Part shown: positions 1 through 8,359 of the stretch, piece by piece
How positions within the stretch are numbered: position 1 is the first letter of the stretch
How the letters are laid out: each line of letters begins with the position of its first letter
Assembly (NCBI GenBank): GCA_031267005.1
Contig: JAIRZX010000519.1
Coordinates: 1-21,445 of the forward strand
Reading direction: 5' to 3'
From: Deltaproteobacteria bacterium
GTDB lineage: Bacteria > Desulfobacterota > Desulfarculia > Adiutricales > Adiutricaceae
Length of the DNA stretch: 21,445 nt
Notes under the pieces: model-generated
Database searches by the model: none
What the model saw: only the letters and a program-made list of their open reading frames with translations
Told to the model about the DNA's origin: nothing
Position numbers and translations under genes: made by a program

Positions 1-40
1 GTCAGGTCAGGTCAGGTCAGATCAGGTCAGATCAGGGCAG
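1..40. repeat. Pentanucleotide tandem repeat (RTCAG)n at window edge
   Basis: Seven consecutive 5-bp units of GTCAG or ATCAG start at the first base, followed by a degenerate GGCAG and then a purine-rich GGAAG/GAAGG stretch to about position 60. The array is probably longer because it runs off the left edge. It lies downstream of the Smr gene stop codon, so it is intergenic here. Nothing shows a function; it looks like a microsatellite that could vary in copy number. Confidence 0.8.
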
Positions 41-112
41 GGAAGAGAAGGGAAGGGGGTTGAGGCCGGTCGTGCCCTTCGGTAAGGTCTACCGGCTCAG
101 GAGGCTCCGGGA

Positions 113-898
113 TCAGTGCTTGCCCGAGATTTTTGGATGCCTGCGCAGGAGGACGTAGCAGGCTCCTGCACCGCCGTCGTAGGGGAGCGCGGTCACGAAG
201 GCCAGGATGTACCTGCGGATGGAAGTCCTGAGGAGGATGTTGCCTATGTTGAGCTTGAGGACCGGGATTCCGTTGGGGGATCTGCGCCCTCTCCCGTGAA
301 TTATGAGCACCACCTTGTGCCCCATGGCGGAGAAGCGGGGGAGCTGGGTGTTAAGTTCCGCCTGTGCCTCGGCCAGGGTGTAGCCGTGGAGGTCCAGGTG
401 GGCGCCGATGGGGTAGCGGCCTTCCCTGAGCTGGCGGAGCCTTGTCGGCGGCAGGCTTTTAACGTGTCCTTCCAGGAACTCGTCGGTATAGGAGATATCG
501 AACTCCCCCTCGCCGTTCACGAGTTCGACGAGCTTCTGAACCGTCAACGCGTCTTCGTCGGGAAGATCGGGGAGCTTGAAGCTGTCCGGGCTGGGGGGGA
601 CTGGTATGTGGAGCTTCTCGTTCTCCTGGAGGGGCATGACCCCTTCCCGGTCCATGACGCTTAAGAAAATGTCTTCCTCGGAGGGCTCGGGGGCCTGCGC
701 CTCCGGCGCTTTTCCTGAAGCGCCGACAGAAGCAACCGATAGCGCGGGCTCCGGGTCCGGGGGGGCGGGGCCTCTGGCGTTTTTGCCGCCCGCTCCGGGC
801 TTTCCTTTGGCGGTCTTGGGCCCGGCCGGGCGTTTCGACGCGTCCCTGGGGAGCCGGCTCTTGATTTCCGCTAGCTTCTCGAAAGGGTTTGCTGACAT
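113..898 (-). CDS. Smr-domain protein (MutS2 C-terminal-like putative endonuclease)
   Basis: A 261-residue protein. Its C-terminal third is a Smr domain: the LDLHG motif is at residues 168-172, the HGRGRRS motif at about 201-207, and a GGAGACYVLLRR ending lies close to the C terminus. Stand-alone Smr proteins are nucleases or nucleic-acid binding proteins linked to DNA or RNA processing; the substrate here is unknown. The first 130 residues are charged and Pro/Ala-rich with no recognised domain. I chose the ATG at 898 because GAGG sits 9 bases before it; a GTG at 913 in the same frame would add five residues but has no better ribosome site. The gene stands alone on the minus strand behind its own promoter. 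The domain call is solid; the biological role is inferred from the family only. Confidence 0.88.
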   Translation of the reverse strand: MSANPFEKLAEIKSRLPRDASKRPAGPKTAKGKPGAGGKNARGPAPPDPEPALSVASVGASGKAPEAQAPEPSEEDIFLSVMDREGVMPLQENEKLHIPVPPSPDSFKLPDLPDEDALTVQKLVELVNGEGEFDISYTDEFLEGHVKSLPPTRLRQLREGRYPIGAHLDLHGYTLAEAQAELNTQLPRFSAMGHKVVLIIHGRGRRSPNGIPVLKLNIGNILLRTSIRRYILAFVTALPYDGGAGACYVLLRRHPKISGKH

Positions 899-1060
899 GT
901 TCGGGGCCCTCACGGAAGAGCCCGGCCGAGAGGCCGCCAGCTCGCACCTGGAGCGGGGGAAGCCGGGGTTGGCCGACAGGGGCTAAGTGCCGGAAGCGGT
1001 GCGGGGGAAGGGGGGGCGGGGCCTTCAGCTGGAGGCCCTGCGAGGTTTGCCGTATGCCAA

Positions 1061-1089
1061 ATTATAGTTGCGCCCCCGGTAACGGTCAA
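1061..1089 (-). promoter_or_regulatory. Sigma-70-type promoter for the Smr gene
   Basis: Read on the minus strand, TTGACC (1089-1084) and TATAAT (1066-1061) are separated by exactly 17 bases. The -10 box is the full consensus and the -35 box matches five of six bases. It points at the Smr gene and would give a leader of roughly 150 bases before the ATG at 898. The short AT-rich patch stands out in a GC-rich surround, which supports a real promoter. Confidence 0.75.
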
Positions 1090-1348
1090 GGACTGGGGGG
1101 CAGGGGCGCTTCGGCGCGCGATACGGGAAGTTGCCAGTTGCATAAAGAACAGGCGGGCAGCCTGCGGGAATATGAGACTGGCGTCGGAGGGTAGTCTGCG
1201 TTCGAAACCGGGTCATGAAAATCCGTGCGGCTGTTCGCCCCCCAGTTTCCGTCGCCAATGGGTCCGCCCAGTTCTTCAGCGCGAACCCCTCGTTGATTAT
1301 TCTTGCGGTTTCGTCATCCGCAACAATTCGGCTGGAACGGGATGAGCC

Positions 1349-1377
1349 TTGCGGACTCGGCTTTTGCGGTATAAAAT
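1349..1377 (+). promoter_or_regulatory. Candidate promoter upstream of the kinase cluster
   Basis: TTGCGG at 1349-1354 and TAAAAT at 1372-1377 are 17 bases apart within one of the few AT-rich patches of this gap. An overlapping TATAAA at 1370-1375 would have a 15-base spacer instead. It faces the kinase gene but lies about 430 bases before its start codon, so a long leader would be implied. The -35 match is moderate. Confidence 0.4.
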
Positions 1378-1797
1378 AATCGCTGCGTCTAAGGATAGGC
1401 ATTCCAAAGACCCTCTTTTCCCAATCATGGCTTGCGTCTGCCCCGAGGCTTCCCGGCATGCCGTAGCGCGGGCCGCCCCGCCGTATCGCCTGGCCCCTTG
1501 GACGACGGGAGGCCTTTCCAAGGCGTTCGCGCCGGGCGCCCCGGGAATCAGGAAACGCCCTCCCCGAGGCCCTGGCCCATAGGGCTCGCCGGCGTCCCGG
1601 CAACTTCCCGGACCGCTTGCGGCCGAGCCGACGGCGGGGCGGCACTTCCCAGGCGCCTCTCCGTCAGCCCGCCCAGTGGCGTCCCGCGCGGCGTATCCTT
1701 GCCTTTTGACGCTTACGCCAAACTGATCTGGCCCGTCCGCCTGGGGCGGCCGCCTGCCGGGGGCCGCCGCCCGCCCAAGGCCCGCTCCGCCTAAGTT

Positions 1798-1807
1798 CCC
1801 CCCCCCC
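1798..1807 (+). repeat. Homopolymer run of ten C abutting the kinase start codon
   Basis: Ten consecutive C residues lie directly before the ATG of the first kinase gene, exactly where a Shine-Dalgarno sequence would be expected. No purine-rich ribosome site is visible nearby. Runs of this length are prone to slippage and are used for phase-variable expression in some bacteria. Here a length change would alter spacing upstream of the start codon rather than the reading frame of the annotated protein. The role is inference. Confidence 0.7.
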
Positions 1808-4162
1808 ATGGACACCGAATCCGGGACAGCCAGCGATGCCGATGCCCGCCACCCCGAGCCAGCTCCCGGGGGACGGGGATCCTCGTCCGGAAACGCCGCG
1901 AACGGGGCGGATGCCCCGCCGGGCCCAGCCGTGCCGCCGCCGGGCGGCCGGACGCCCGGAGGCACGACGGTCTTCCGGGGAGAACGCGCCGTTTTCCTGG
2001 CCTACGGCGGCGAGTCCGACATCTTCCTCGTAGGGGAGGGGACTGGGGCGAGGGTCCTCAAGCTCTACCACGCCGGCATCTTCCCCGACGCGGAGGTCCT
2101 GGACAGGCGGCGGGCCGCCTCGGCCTGCCACCCCGAACGCGTGGTCCGGGTGCTCGAGGACGGCTTCGACGGGGGGCACGGGCGCTGGTTCGAGCTCCTG
2201 GAGCACGCCAGGCACGGATCCCTGGCCGGGCTCATGTCCTCCGGAGCGGCGCGCTGGATCCGTTTCGAGTCCCTGGTCTCCGAGCTCTGCGAGTCGGTCG
2301 CGGCGGTCCAGCTCTCGGATCTGGTCCACAGGGACGTGAAGCCCGCCAACGTGCTGGTACGCTCGCTCTTCCCTTTCCGGGCGGCGCTGTCGGACTTCGG
2401 GATCTCCACGGCGATGCGCGGCGAAAGGGCCGTGCCCGCCGCCCTGGACTGCACCCCGGCCTACGCGCCTCCCGAAGGGAGGCTGGTTTCCGCGGCCTGG
2501 GACTGGTGGTCGCTGGGCATGACCCTTCTGGAGTTCCTGACGGGCGGAAACCCGTACGAGGACGTCCGGTCGGACGCCGTTCTGGCGCTCGTCGCCTCCA
2601 AGCCGGTCTTCGTCCCGGAGGACCTGCCCCCCAGGCGGAGGCTGCTCCTGAAGGGCCTTCTCACCCGGAACATGGACGCCCGCTGGGGGGCGGCCCAGGT
2701 CCGGCAGTGGCTCGAGGGCGGCGAGCCGGAGGAAAGCTACGAGGCCCGGTACGCCGACGCCCGCGCCCCGGCAACATTCGGGTTCATGGAACGGAGCTAC
2801 GGGTCGCTCCGGGCCCTTGCCGCCGCTATGGCATCGTCAGACGAGGCCTGGACGGAAGCGGAACGCTACGTCGCGGACGACGGCGGCCTCTGGCCGGGCT
2901 TGGGGGCGCGGGACGACTTCGACGAGTTCGCCCTGGCCAAAGGGGCGCTCGAGGGGGACCCGGAATGGAAGGTTTTCCGGTTCGTCTACGGGTGCCGCCC
3001 GGACATCGCGCCGTCGTACCGCGGCGTCCCGCTTACCGGCAGGGACGCGCTGGACGCCGCTTCCAGGCCCCCCGGCCGCGGCGCGTCCCCGGAATGCGAC
3101 CTGGCCGCGCGCCTCCGGGACGGGAGCTTCTCTAAAATGGCCGGGTACCTCCTGGAAAGGGGCTACGCGCTGGACCCCCTCTTCCTGTACGCGGCGGACT
3201 CCCGCTGTTCCCCCAGGACCGAGGCGGTCCTGCGCTGCGCGCTAGACCCGGGACGGTTTTACTGGGGCCTCATGAAGCCCCCGGAAGAATCGGCGCCGTC
3301 CCCCCTGCCAGCCGAGGCGGAAGGCGGGAGAGCCGCAGGGGGGGCCCCCGCCGCGCTCGCCGCCGCCGACCGCCTGGACGGCCTGCTGATGGAGGATAAG
3401 GAATTCAGGGCGATGGGAGGGGAGACGATCGTGTTCCCCGGGAACCTGGCCTCACTGCTCTCCTCCCCGGAAACTTACCTGGAGGGAATCGGGGAGCTCC
3501 GCCGCCTCCATGCCCTCGGCGCCCTGCTGAAGACTGACACGCCCGGGCTCCTCTGCAAGGGGCCATCGGCGTTCGGCGGCTCGCCGGAGGAATACGAAGG
3601 CCTGGTGCGGCTCCGCCTCTTCAGGCAGGACCCGGTGGCGACGGACGTAATCCGTTCGGCAGCCTCGCTCCTTTCCGACCCCGAATTCGCGCCGCTACTC
3701 CCGAAACCGGACGCCGAATGCCTGAAGGGGCTTCCCGCGCGCCTCCTCGAAACCCGGGAGCCTTACCTGCGCACGGACGTCCACGCCTGTTACAGGATTA
3801 CGCGGTGCCTGGGTTACCGCCGGGGGTTTCGCTGGTTCGGAAGGCTGGCCGTCTCCGGGCCGGGCCTTTCGCTCCTGTTGGCCCCGGCGTGCTTCGCCGC
3901 CATCCCCCTCATGGCCGCCTTGGCCCCCCCGGGGGGCTTGCCTCCGCCCGCGGTCGGCATCCTGTGCCTGACCGGGTTATTTTTCACGTACGTTTGGCTT
4001 TGCCGCCTGTCCAGGCGAAGTGAGCTGGCCTCCATCGCCGAGAGTGAACGCTGGCGCGTTCCAGAAAGCGCGAGCCGCCGCCCCGGGATTCTGGACAGGA
4101 TATCGCGGGGGATAGCGAGGGGGGCTTCGTGGCTGTGGACACTCGCGAACAGAGGCCGATGA
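1808..4162 (+). CDS. Membrane-anchored Ser/Thr protein kinase
   Basis: A 784-residue Hanks-type kinase, expected to transfer ATP phosphate to Ser/Thr on partner proteins. The first 55 residues are Pro/Gly/Ala-rich. The kinase domain covers about 57-300 with beta-3 lysine K85, HRDVKPAN at 174-181 (catalytic D176), DFG at 196-198 and a YAPPE motif in place of APE. All core catalytic residues are present, so it is probably active. A long middle region of unknown type follows and is shared with the second kinase-like protein of the cluster. Two hydrophobic segments near the C terminus (about residues 680-735) form a likely membrane hairpin with a short basic tail. The ATG is the first start codon after an in-frame TGA; no ribosome site is visible. 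It heads a same-strand gene cluster. No PP2C-type phosphatase is encoded in the window. The domain assignment is firm; substrates are unknown. Confidence 0.92.
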   Translation: MDTESGTASDADARHPEPAPGGRGSSSGNAANGADAPPGPAVPPPGGRTPGGTTVFRGERAVFLAYGGESDIFLVGEGTGARVLKLYHAGIFPDAEVLDRRRAASACHPERVVRVLEDGFDGGHGRWFELLEHARHGSLAGLMSSGAARWIRFESLVSELCESVAAVQLSDLVHRDVKPANVLVRSLFPFRAALSDFGISTAMRGERAVPAALDCTPAYAPPEGRLVSAAWDWWSLGMTLLEFLTGGNPYEDVRSDAVLALVASKPVFVPEDLPPRRRLLLKGLLTRNMDARWGAAQVRQWLEGGEPEESYEARYADARAPATFGFMERSYGSLRALAAAMASSDEAWTEAERYVADDGGLWPGLGARDDFDEFALAKGALEGDPEWKVFRFVYGCRPDIAPSYRGVPLTGRDALDAASRPPGRGASPECDLAARLRDGSFSKMAGYLLERGYALDPLFLYAADSRCSPRTEAVLRCALDPGRFYWGLMKPPEESAPSPLPAEAEGGRAAGGAPAALAAADRLDGLLMEDKEFRAMGGETIVFPGNLASLLSSPETYLEGIGELRRLHALGALLKTDTPGLLCKGPSAFGGSPEEYEGLVRLRLFRQDPVATDVIRSAASLLSDPEFAPLLPKPDAECLKGLPARLLETREPYLRTDVHACYRITRCLGYRRGFRWFGRLAVSGPGLSLLLAPACFAAIPLMAALAPPGGLPPPAVGILCLTGLFFTYVWLCRLSRRSELASIAESERWRVPESASRRPGILDRISRGIARGASWLWTLANRGR

Positions 4163-4413
4163 CGCCGTCCGCCGCCCCGGGGCCGACCGGGGCAGCCGAA
4201 ACGGCTCGGCTTCCAGGGGAGCTTCCGGACGGGCCTTGTTTAAAAGTTCCGGCTCTTCCGTCGGCCTCGCCCGCCGTCCGGTTCCAGGCCGACCGGCAAG
4301 GGGCCGGGGGCTTCGGAGCCGTCCGGGACCGTCCGTGCCCGTCCCGGCGCGCGTCATTCCGGGACGCGGGCAAGGTCCGACGGACGGGCGCCGGAGGAGG
4401 CGGTGGCGGCTGA
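4159..4413 (+). CDS. Possible small ORF coupled to the kinase stop (weak)
   Basis: An 84-residue frame starts with an ATG that overlaps the kinase stop as ATGA, a common arrangement for coupled translation. AGAGG lies just before it, at only 3 bases spacing. The product is rich in Pro, Ala, Arg and Gly, ends in a run of glycines and has no recognised domain. GC-rich DNA easily gives such frames. The alternative is that positions 4163-4559 are simply an untranslated spacer. I see no other candidate gene in that spacer. Confidence 0.22.
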   Translation: MTPSAAPGPTGAAETARLPGELPDGPCLKVPALPSASPAVRFQADRQGAGGFGAVRDRPCPSRRASFRDAGKVRRTGAGGGGGG

Positions 4414-4425
4414 GGCTGAGGCTGA
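4408..4425 (+). repeat. Three tandem GGCTGA hexamers
   Basis: Three perfect 6-bp units followed by a degenerate continuation lie in the gap between the first kinase and the small membrane protein. They overlap the end of the weak small ORF. They have no evident function. Confidence 0.6.
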
Positions 4426-4559
4426 GGCGGCTGAGCTGGAGGACCGGCAAGCGCCTGAGACGCCATCTCCCGGGACGGGGACTTGCGGCTTGCTTCCGGG
4501 ACGGACGCGCGGGACTCTATCGGAAACGGCCCCTTGGGCCGGGAAAGCGACGTCACGAG

Positions 4560-4979
4560 ATGTCTTCCAACGGATTTGTGAGGATCCTCATCGCGATTTT
4601 CCTGATCCTGATTTTCCGGCTCGTAATACGCGTTTTCCTGATTATTTCTGCTCTCGTGGCGGCCGCCTGCATCGTCTACCTCGTTTCCCGCGGCGGGGTA
4701 TTCCTGTCCGGATTTCTGGCGAGGGGAAGAAGACGGAAGGACCGGGCGGCCCGGCTGGAAGACGACGCAAGGCGCAGGCGTCTGGAACTTCGCCTTTTAT
4801 TGCCCGCGAAGGCCGCCGTCAAACGGGCGGAAAAGCTGGAAAGGGAGCGCGGCCTGGCGGTGGAAGCCGCCATGAGGCGTCAGGTTTCGGGAACGGGCTT
4901 AGGCGGCGGAAGGCCGCGGCGCGTTGCCGCCGGTCGCGCCGAAGCGGCAAGACAGGAAGATTGGAGGCCCGGAAGATGA
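4560..4979 (+). CDS. Small membrane protein with basic coiled tail
   Basis: A 139-residue protein of no recognised family. Residues about 7-55 are strongly hydrophobic with isolated arginines and fit one or two membrane segments. From about 56 onward it is very rich in Arg, Lys, Glu and Ala with heptad-like spacing, suggesting a cytoplasmic helical or coiled tail. I chose the ATG at 4560 because the hydrophobic segment begins immediately after it; upstream in-frame sequence is arginine-rich nonsense. The ribosome site is weak (GGGAAAG about 11 bases upstream). The stop lies 13 bases before the next start, so it is probably cotranscribed with the next gene. It could act as a membrane anchor for the cluster's complex; that is inference from context. 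Confidence 0.6.
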   Translation: MSSNGFVRILIAIFLILIFRLVIRVFLIISALVAAACIVYLVSRGGVFLSGFLARGRRRKDRAARLEDDARRRRLELRLLLPAKAAVKRAEKLERERGLAVEAAMRRQVSGTGLGGGRPRRVAAGRAEAARQEDWRPGR

Positions 4980-4992
4980 GGAGGAGCGAAAG

Positions 4993-6309
4993 ATGAGCAG
5001 CACCGCAGTGGTCGTCGCCACGTCCATGACTGCCTCGCCGGCGTTTTTGCCAATGATGATCGGCGCGGGCGCGTTAGCCGGGGCCGGACTGGTGCTTTGG
5101 GGAGCGGGCAAGCTGGGGGCGGCCGCCATCCGAGCGATAGAGGAGGATGCCGACAGGGAATCGCGGGCCTGGGAGGCCGACAGGGAAAGGGAGATCCGTG
5201 AGATCGCGAGGCAGATAGAAGCCATCCGGCGCCCCGCCGCAGACGGGGCGGCCGATGCGGCGGCGGGCCTGGAGGAGGTCTTCGCTCGGGCGAGGGAATC
5301 CGCGCTGGCACTGACGCCGCCGGCTGGCGCCCGGAGTTCGCCCGAGGCCGCGGCCTTCGGTCCGGATTCCCCCGAGGACCGCGCGTCCGCGTCCGCGGCC
5401 CGTCTGGGGGCGCTCCTTGAGCTTCTGGAAGGCATAGACAGAGGCGAGGCCAGGAGGCTCAGGGGCCTCGCGGAAGGGCTACCCGCAGGCAATCCCCTCC
5501 GCCCGGACAGGGCAGCCGCCTTGGAACTCGAGTTCAAGCTGGCCTTGGGCGCGGCCTCCAAGGCGCCCGCAGCGGATCCCGCCGTCCTGGCGGAGGACCT
5601 CTGGCGCCGCGGGGAGCTAGCCAAGGCCGCCCGCGCTCTGGAGGACAGCCTGGACGCCCCTGGCACGGAGCTGGCGTCAGAGCTGCGCCTCGCGGCCGCC
5701 GGGGCGGCGGCCGTCCGAGAGGAGGCGTTCTCCCGCTTGATGGGCCGTTACAGCCAACGGCTGAGACGGGAATCCCTTAAGGCCTCCCTCGCCTCGGTCC
5801 CCGGGCTTGGGGCGGCGGCCTTGGCCAACGGCGAGGAGCTAAACCGGATCCTCGTCGCCGAGACCGTCTCCGCCGCCCTCCGGGAAAAGGGCTACGCCAT
5901 GTACGGCCCGGACGGTTCGAGGATGGACGCCCCGTCCGGGCGGACCTATCTGGACGCCGGCCTCGGCGCGGGCTACTTCGTCATGATCGACCCAAACGGT
6001 ACCGGAGGGGCGACCCTCAGGATCGTGAGGGCGGTGGAGGACGACAGGGAGCTTGAGGCCGCCTCCGGATACCAGCGCGCCAAGGACCGAGAGGCGTCAG
6101 AGAAATGGTGCGCGGGCATCGAGGACATGAAGAGGCTCGTGGAGGGATGCGGCATGGTTTCGGGACTGTCCGTCACGAAGGGCCCTGAGGAGGGGATAGC
6201 CTGCCTGGTCAATCCGGCCCTGGCCCGCCTGTCCGCAGCCAGCGGGGAGGGCAAGCGGGGAAAGGCTTCCGTCGGGACGGCCATGGCCTCCCCGCCGAAT
6301 GAGGGGTAA
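4993..6309 (+). CDS. Unrecognised 438-residue membrane-anchored helical protein
   Basis: I do not recognise this protein. Residues about 17-43 are hydrophobic and Gly/Ala-rich, suitable for one N-terminal membrane segment. About 50-80 is a charged helix with a coiled-coil look, followed by a long alanine- and leucine-rich helical part to about residue 290. The last third, from about residue 295, changes to a more globular composition with a motif GYFVMIDPNGTGG and several aromatic and cysteine positions, and may be a separate small domain. The start is well fixed: GAGGAGGAG lies 6 bases before the ATG at 4993. It overlaps the ribosome-site region with the end of the small membrane gene and ends 7 bases before the AAA+ gene start, so all three genes are probably one transcript. 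A structural or adaptor partner of the ATPase is a reasonable guess. Confidence 0.7.
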   Translation: MSSTAVVVATSMTASPAFLPMMIGAGALAGAGLVLWGAGKLGAAAIRAIEEDADRESRAWEADREREIREIARQIEAIRRPAADGAADAAAGLEEVFARARESALALTPPAGARSSPEAAAFGPDSPEDRASASAARLGALLELLEGIDRGEARRLRGLAEGLPAGNPLRPDRAAALELEFKLALGAASKAPAADPAVLAEDLWRRGELAKAARALEDSLDAPGTELASELRLAAAGAAAVREEAFSRLMGRYSQRLRRESLKASLASVPGLGAAALANGEELNRILVAETVSAALREKGYAMYGPDGSRMDAPSGRTYLDAGLGAGYFVMIDPNGTGGATLRIVRAVEDDRELEAASGYQRAKDREASEKWCAGIEDMKRLVEGCGMVSGLSVTKGPEEGIACLVNPALARLSAASGEGKRGKASVGTAMASPPNEG

Positions 6310-6316
6310 CGGGAAC

Positions 6317-8314
6317 ATGGACGGATGCGGGTTGCCCCGCTGGGCGCAGGAAATCGAGAAATACCTGTTCGTCAGGCCGCAGTTCACCGTGTGGGGGAAC
6401 ATAAGGGACATCTACGCGCTTGACTTCGACGGGAGCGCGGAGTTCCTGACCCTTTCGGACTCACTCGTGAGGATCCTCCGTCGCAACGGGTACGGGACCG
6501 TCCTGGACTACAGGCCCTTGGCCGGTTTCAGGACCCTCCTCCCGGAATGCCGGGAGGAAGGCGCGTCCTGGGAGGGCGGAACAGCGGAACGGGGGGCGAA
6601 GGCCTCCTCTGGCCTCGCGGCGGGGCTCGCGGGGCCGGCCGCCCCATGCCCCGCTCCCGCTCCCGCGCCCGCGGGCGCCGCGGGACCGGCGGCGGGGCGC
6701 GCCCCGGCCCCGGGGCCTCCCCCCGCGCTGACCCTCTCAGCCGCTGCCGCGGCTATCGAGCGCCTTTTCAGGCCCGGCCGGTCTCCGGCGGCCGTCATCC
6801 TGAACTTCAGCTCCCGGCTTCCCGACGTCTGCAGGCAGGACGTCGAGGAGTTCTACTACCTCATGTCCGCGCTCTCGCAGAGTTGCCCCACCGCCATCCC
6901 GGCGCGGGACCGGACCCCGAAACGGGAGCCCGGGGAGGGCGGCGCCCCGCCGGGGCCCAGAGGCGGCTTCGCCCGCTACCACCTGCTTTTCTGGATTCTC
7001 GACAGGGACAACGACCTGCCGGGCTGGTACGCGCTGGACAACCCGAAGGTGCATACTGTGTCGATACCCCGCCCCGACCACCAGGCCCGCAGGCTCCTGG
7101 TGGACGCCGTCTCCCCGGGCGTCCCCGGGTACTCGGATCTGGGCCCCGCGGAGGCCGAGGCCGCCAAAGGCGTCTTCCTGGAACAGACGGGCGGGCTGTT
7201 TCTGACCGAGATAAAGGACATTGCGAAGCTCGCACGGATCGAAGGGCTCCCCTTCTCGGAGATCGCCGCGGCCATCCGGAGCTACAAGGTGGGGGTCGCG
7301 GACAACCCCTGGGGCAGGCTCGTCGGCTCCGGGGCGGTCCGCGCCGCCGAGAAGACCCTGTCCGGCCGCGTAAAAGGCCAGCCCGCCGCGATCCGGCACG
7401 CGGCGGACGTGGTTAAGCGGGCCGTCTTCAACATGTCCGGGGCGCAGTTCTCGGAACTTTCCCAGCGCCCGAAGGGGGTCCTGTTCCTGGCCGGCCCCAC
7501 CGGCGTAGGCAAGACCGAGTTAGCGAAGGCGCTGGCCGAGATGATCTTCGGATCAGACACGAGCCTCCTGCGTTTCGACATGTCCGAATACAGCCAGGAG
7601 CACGCTAACCAGCGGCTCCTCGGGGCGCCCCCCGGCTACGTCGGATACGACGGCGGCGGCCAGCTCACCAACGCCGTAAGGCAGAACCCCTTCTCGCTCG
7701 TGCTCTTCGACGAGATCGAGAAGGGGCACGACAAGATATGGGACATCTTCCTCCAAATCCTGGACGACGGGAGGCTCACGTCCGGGAGAGGGGAAACGGC
7801 GTACTTCTCGGAGTCCCTTATTGTCTTCACCAGCAACCTCGGGGTCGCGGACGTGCCCGAGGGCGCGGACTACGGGGAAATGAAAAGGGTCTTCAGCTCC
7901 TCGATCGGGAGGTACTTCCGAACCAAGATCGGGCGCCCGGAGATCCTTAACAGGATAGGCGAGAGCAACATCATCGTGTTCGACTTCATAAGGCCCGAGA
8001 GCGCGAACGCCATCTTCGGGTCCATGATCCGCAGGACCGTGGCAAGGCTCCAACGGGAACACGAGATCGCCCTCGTTTTCGGCGACGGCGTCGAAAAGGC
8101 CCTCCAGGCGCTCTGCTGCGCCGATCTCGCCATGGGCGGGCGGGGAATCGGCAACGCCATTGAACGCTACTTCATAAACCCCCTGGCCCGCGCCCTGTTC
8201 GACGCGGCCGCCGAGAGAGGGACATCGTTCACGGTGGCCGGGCTCGACGCCTCCGGAGACGGCTATGCCCTAAGGCTTCGCCGCTCCGGAGGGGACCGGC
8301 CTTTCGGGGTTTAG
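6317..8314 (+). CDS. AAA+ ATPase with degenerate N-terminal module and ClpB D2-like C-terminal module
   Basis: A 665-residue protein. The C-terminal half closely resembles the second AAA+ module of ClpA/ClpB chaperones: Walker A GPTGVGKT at 393-400, pore loop GYVG at 440-443, Walker B ending in DE at 465-466, sensor-1 TSN at 505-507, and an arginine-finger-like RPEILNR at 540-546. It should form a ring that unfolds or remodels proteins using ATP. The N-terminal half (about 1-320) reads like a degenerate AAA-type fold: a strand resembling Walker B (VILNFSSR), a sensor-like FWILDRDNDLP and an IPRPD lid-type stretch, but no Walker A. A Pro/Ala-rich loop sits near residues 90-145. It lacks the N domain, middle domain and first ATPase module of true ClpB. 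The ATG at 6317 has GAGGGG 10 bases upstream, better than the ATG at 6299. The ATPase call is firm; its client is unknown. Confidence 0.9.
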   Translation: MDGCGLPRWAQEIEKYLFVRPQFTVWGNIRDIYALDFDGSAEFLTLSDSLVRILRRNGYGTVLDYRPLAGFRTLLPECREEGASWEGGTAERGAKASSGLAAGLAGPAAPCPAPAPAPAGAAGPAAGRAPAPGPPPALTLSAAAAAIERLFRPGRSPAAVILNFSSRLPDVCRQDVEEFYYLMSALSQSCPTAIPARDRTPKREPGEGGAPPGPRGGFARYHLLFWILDRDNDLPGWYALDNPKVHTVSIPRPDHQARRLLVDAVSPGVPGYSDLGPAEAEAAKGVFLEQTGGLFLTEIKDIAKLARIEGLPFSEIAAAIRSYKVGVADNPWGRLVGSGAVRAAEKTLSGRVKGQPAAIRHAADVVKRAVFNMSGAQFSELSQRPKGVLFLAGPTGVGKTELAKALAEMIFGSDTSLLRFDMSEYSQEHANQRLLGAPPGYVGYDGGGQLTNAVRQNPFSLVLFDEIEKGHDKIWDIFLQILDDGRLTSGRGETAYFSESLIVFTSNLGVADVPEGADYGEMKRVFSSSIGRYFRTKIGRPEILNRIGESNIIVFDFIRPESANAIFGSMIRRTVARLQREHEIALVFGDGVEKALQALCCADLAMGGRGIGNAIERYFINPLARALFDAAAERGTSFTVAGLDASGDGYALRLRRSGGDRPFGV

Positions 8315-8359
8315 GCAGTCCCTGCATCCGGGCCGGAACGCCGCGCGAAGGAGTGGACC

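Larger units (their letters stand above)
914..1807. other. Non-coding divergent intergenic region (about 0.9 kb)
   Basis: This stretch separates the minus-strand Smr gene from the plus-strand kinase cluster. It holds the strong minus-strand promoter and a weaker plus-strand candidate. Several reading frames stay open, as expected from the GC content, but none has a ribosome site, a recognisable domain or sensible composition. A minus-strand frame around 1200-1430 reads somewhat protein-like but I cannot assign it; it could be a decayed gene remnant. The 12-mer GAAAATCCGTGC near 1216 recurs near 12914 in the other large non-coding gap. Confidence 0.6.

Noticed and set aside
1025..1645. A 206-residue minus-strand frame in the divergent gap
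   Set aside because: The middle looks faintly protein-like, but the ends are low-complexity Arg/Gly, it crosses the strong Smr promoter and has no ribosome site or known domain.
4236..4559. An N-terminal extension of the small membrane protein
   Set aside because: The added sequence is arginine-rich with no fold; the hydrophobic segment begins right after the ATG at 4560.
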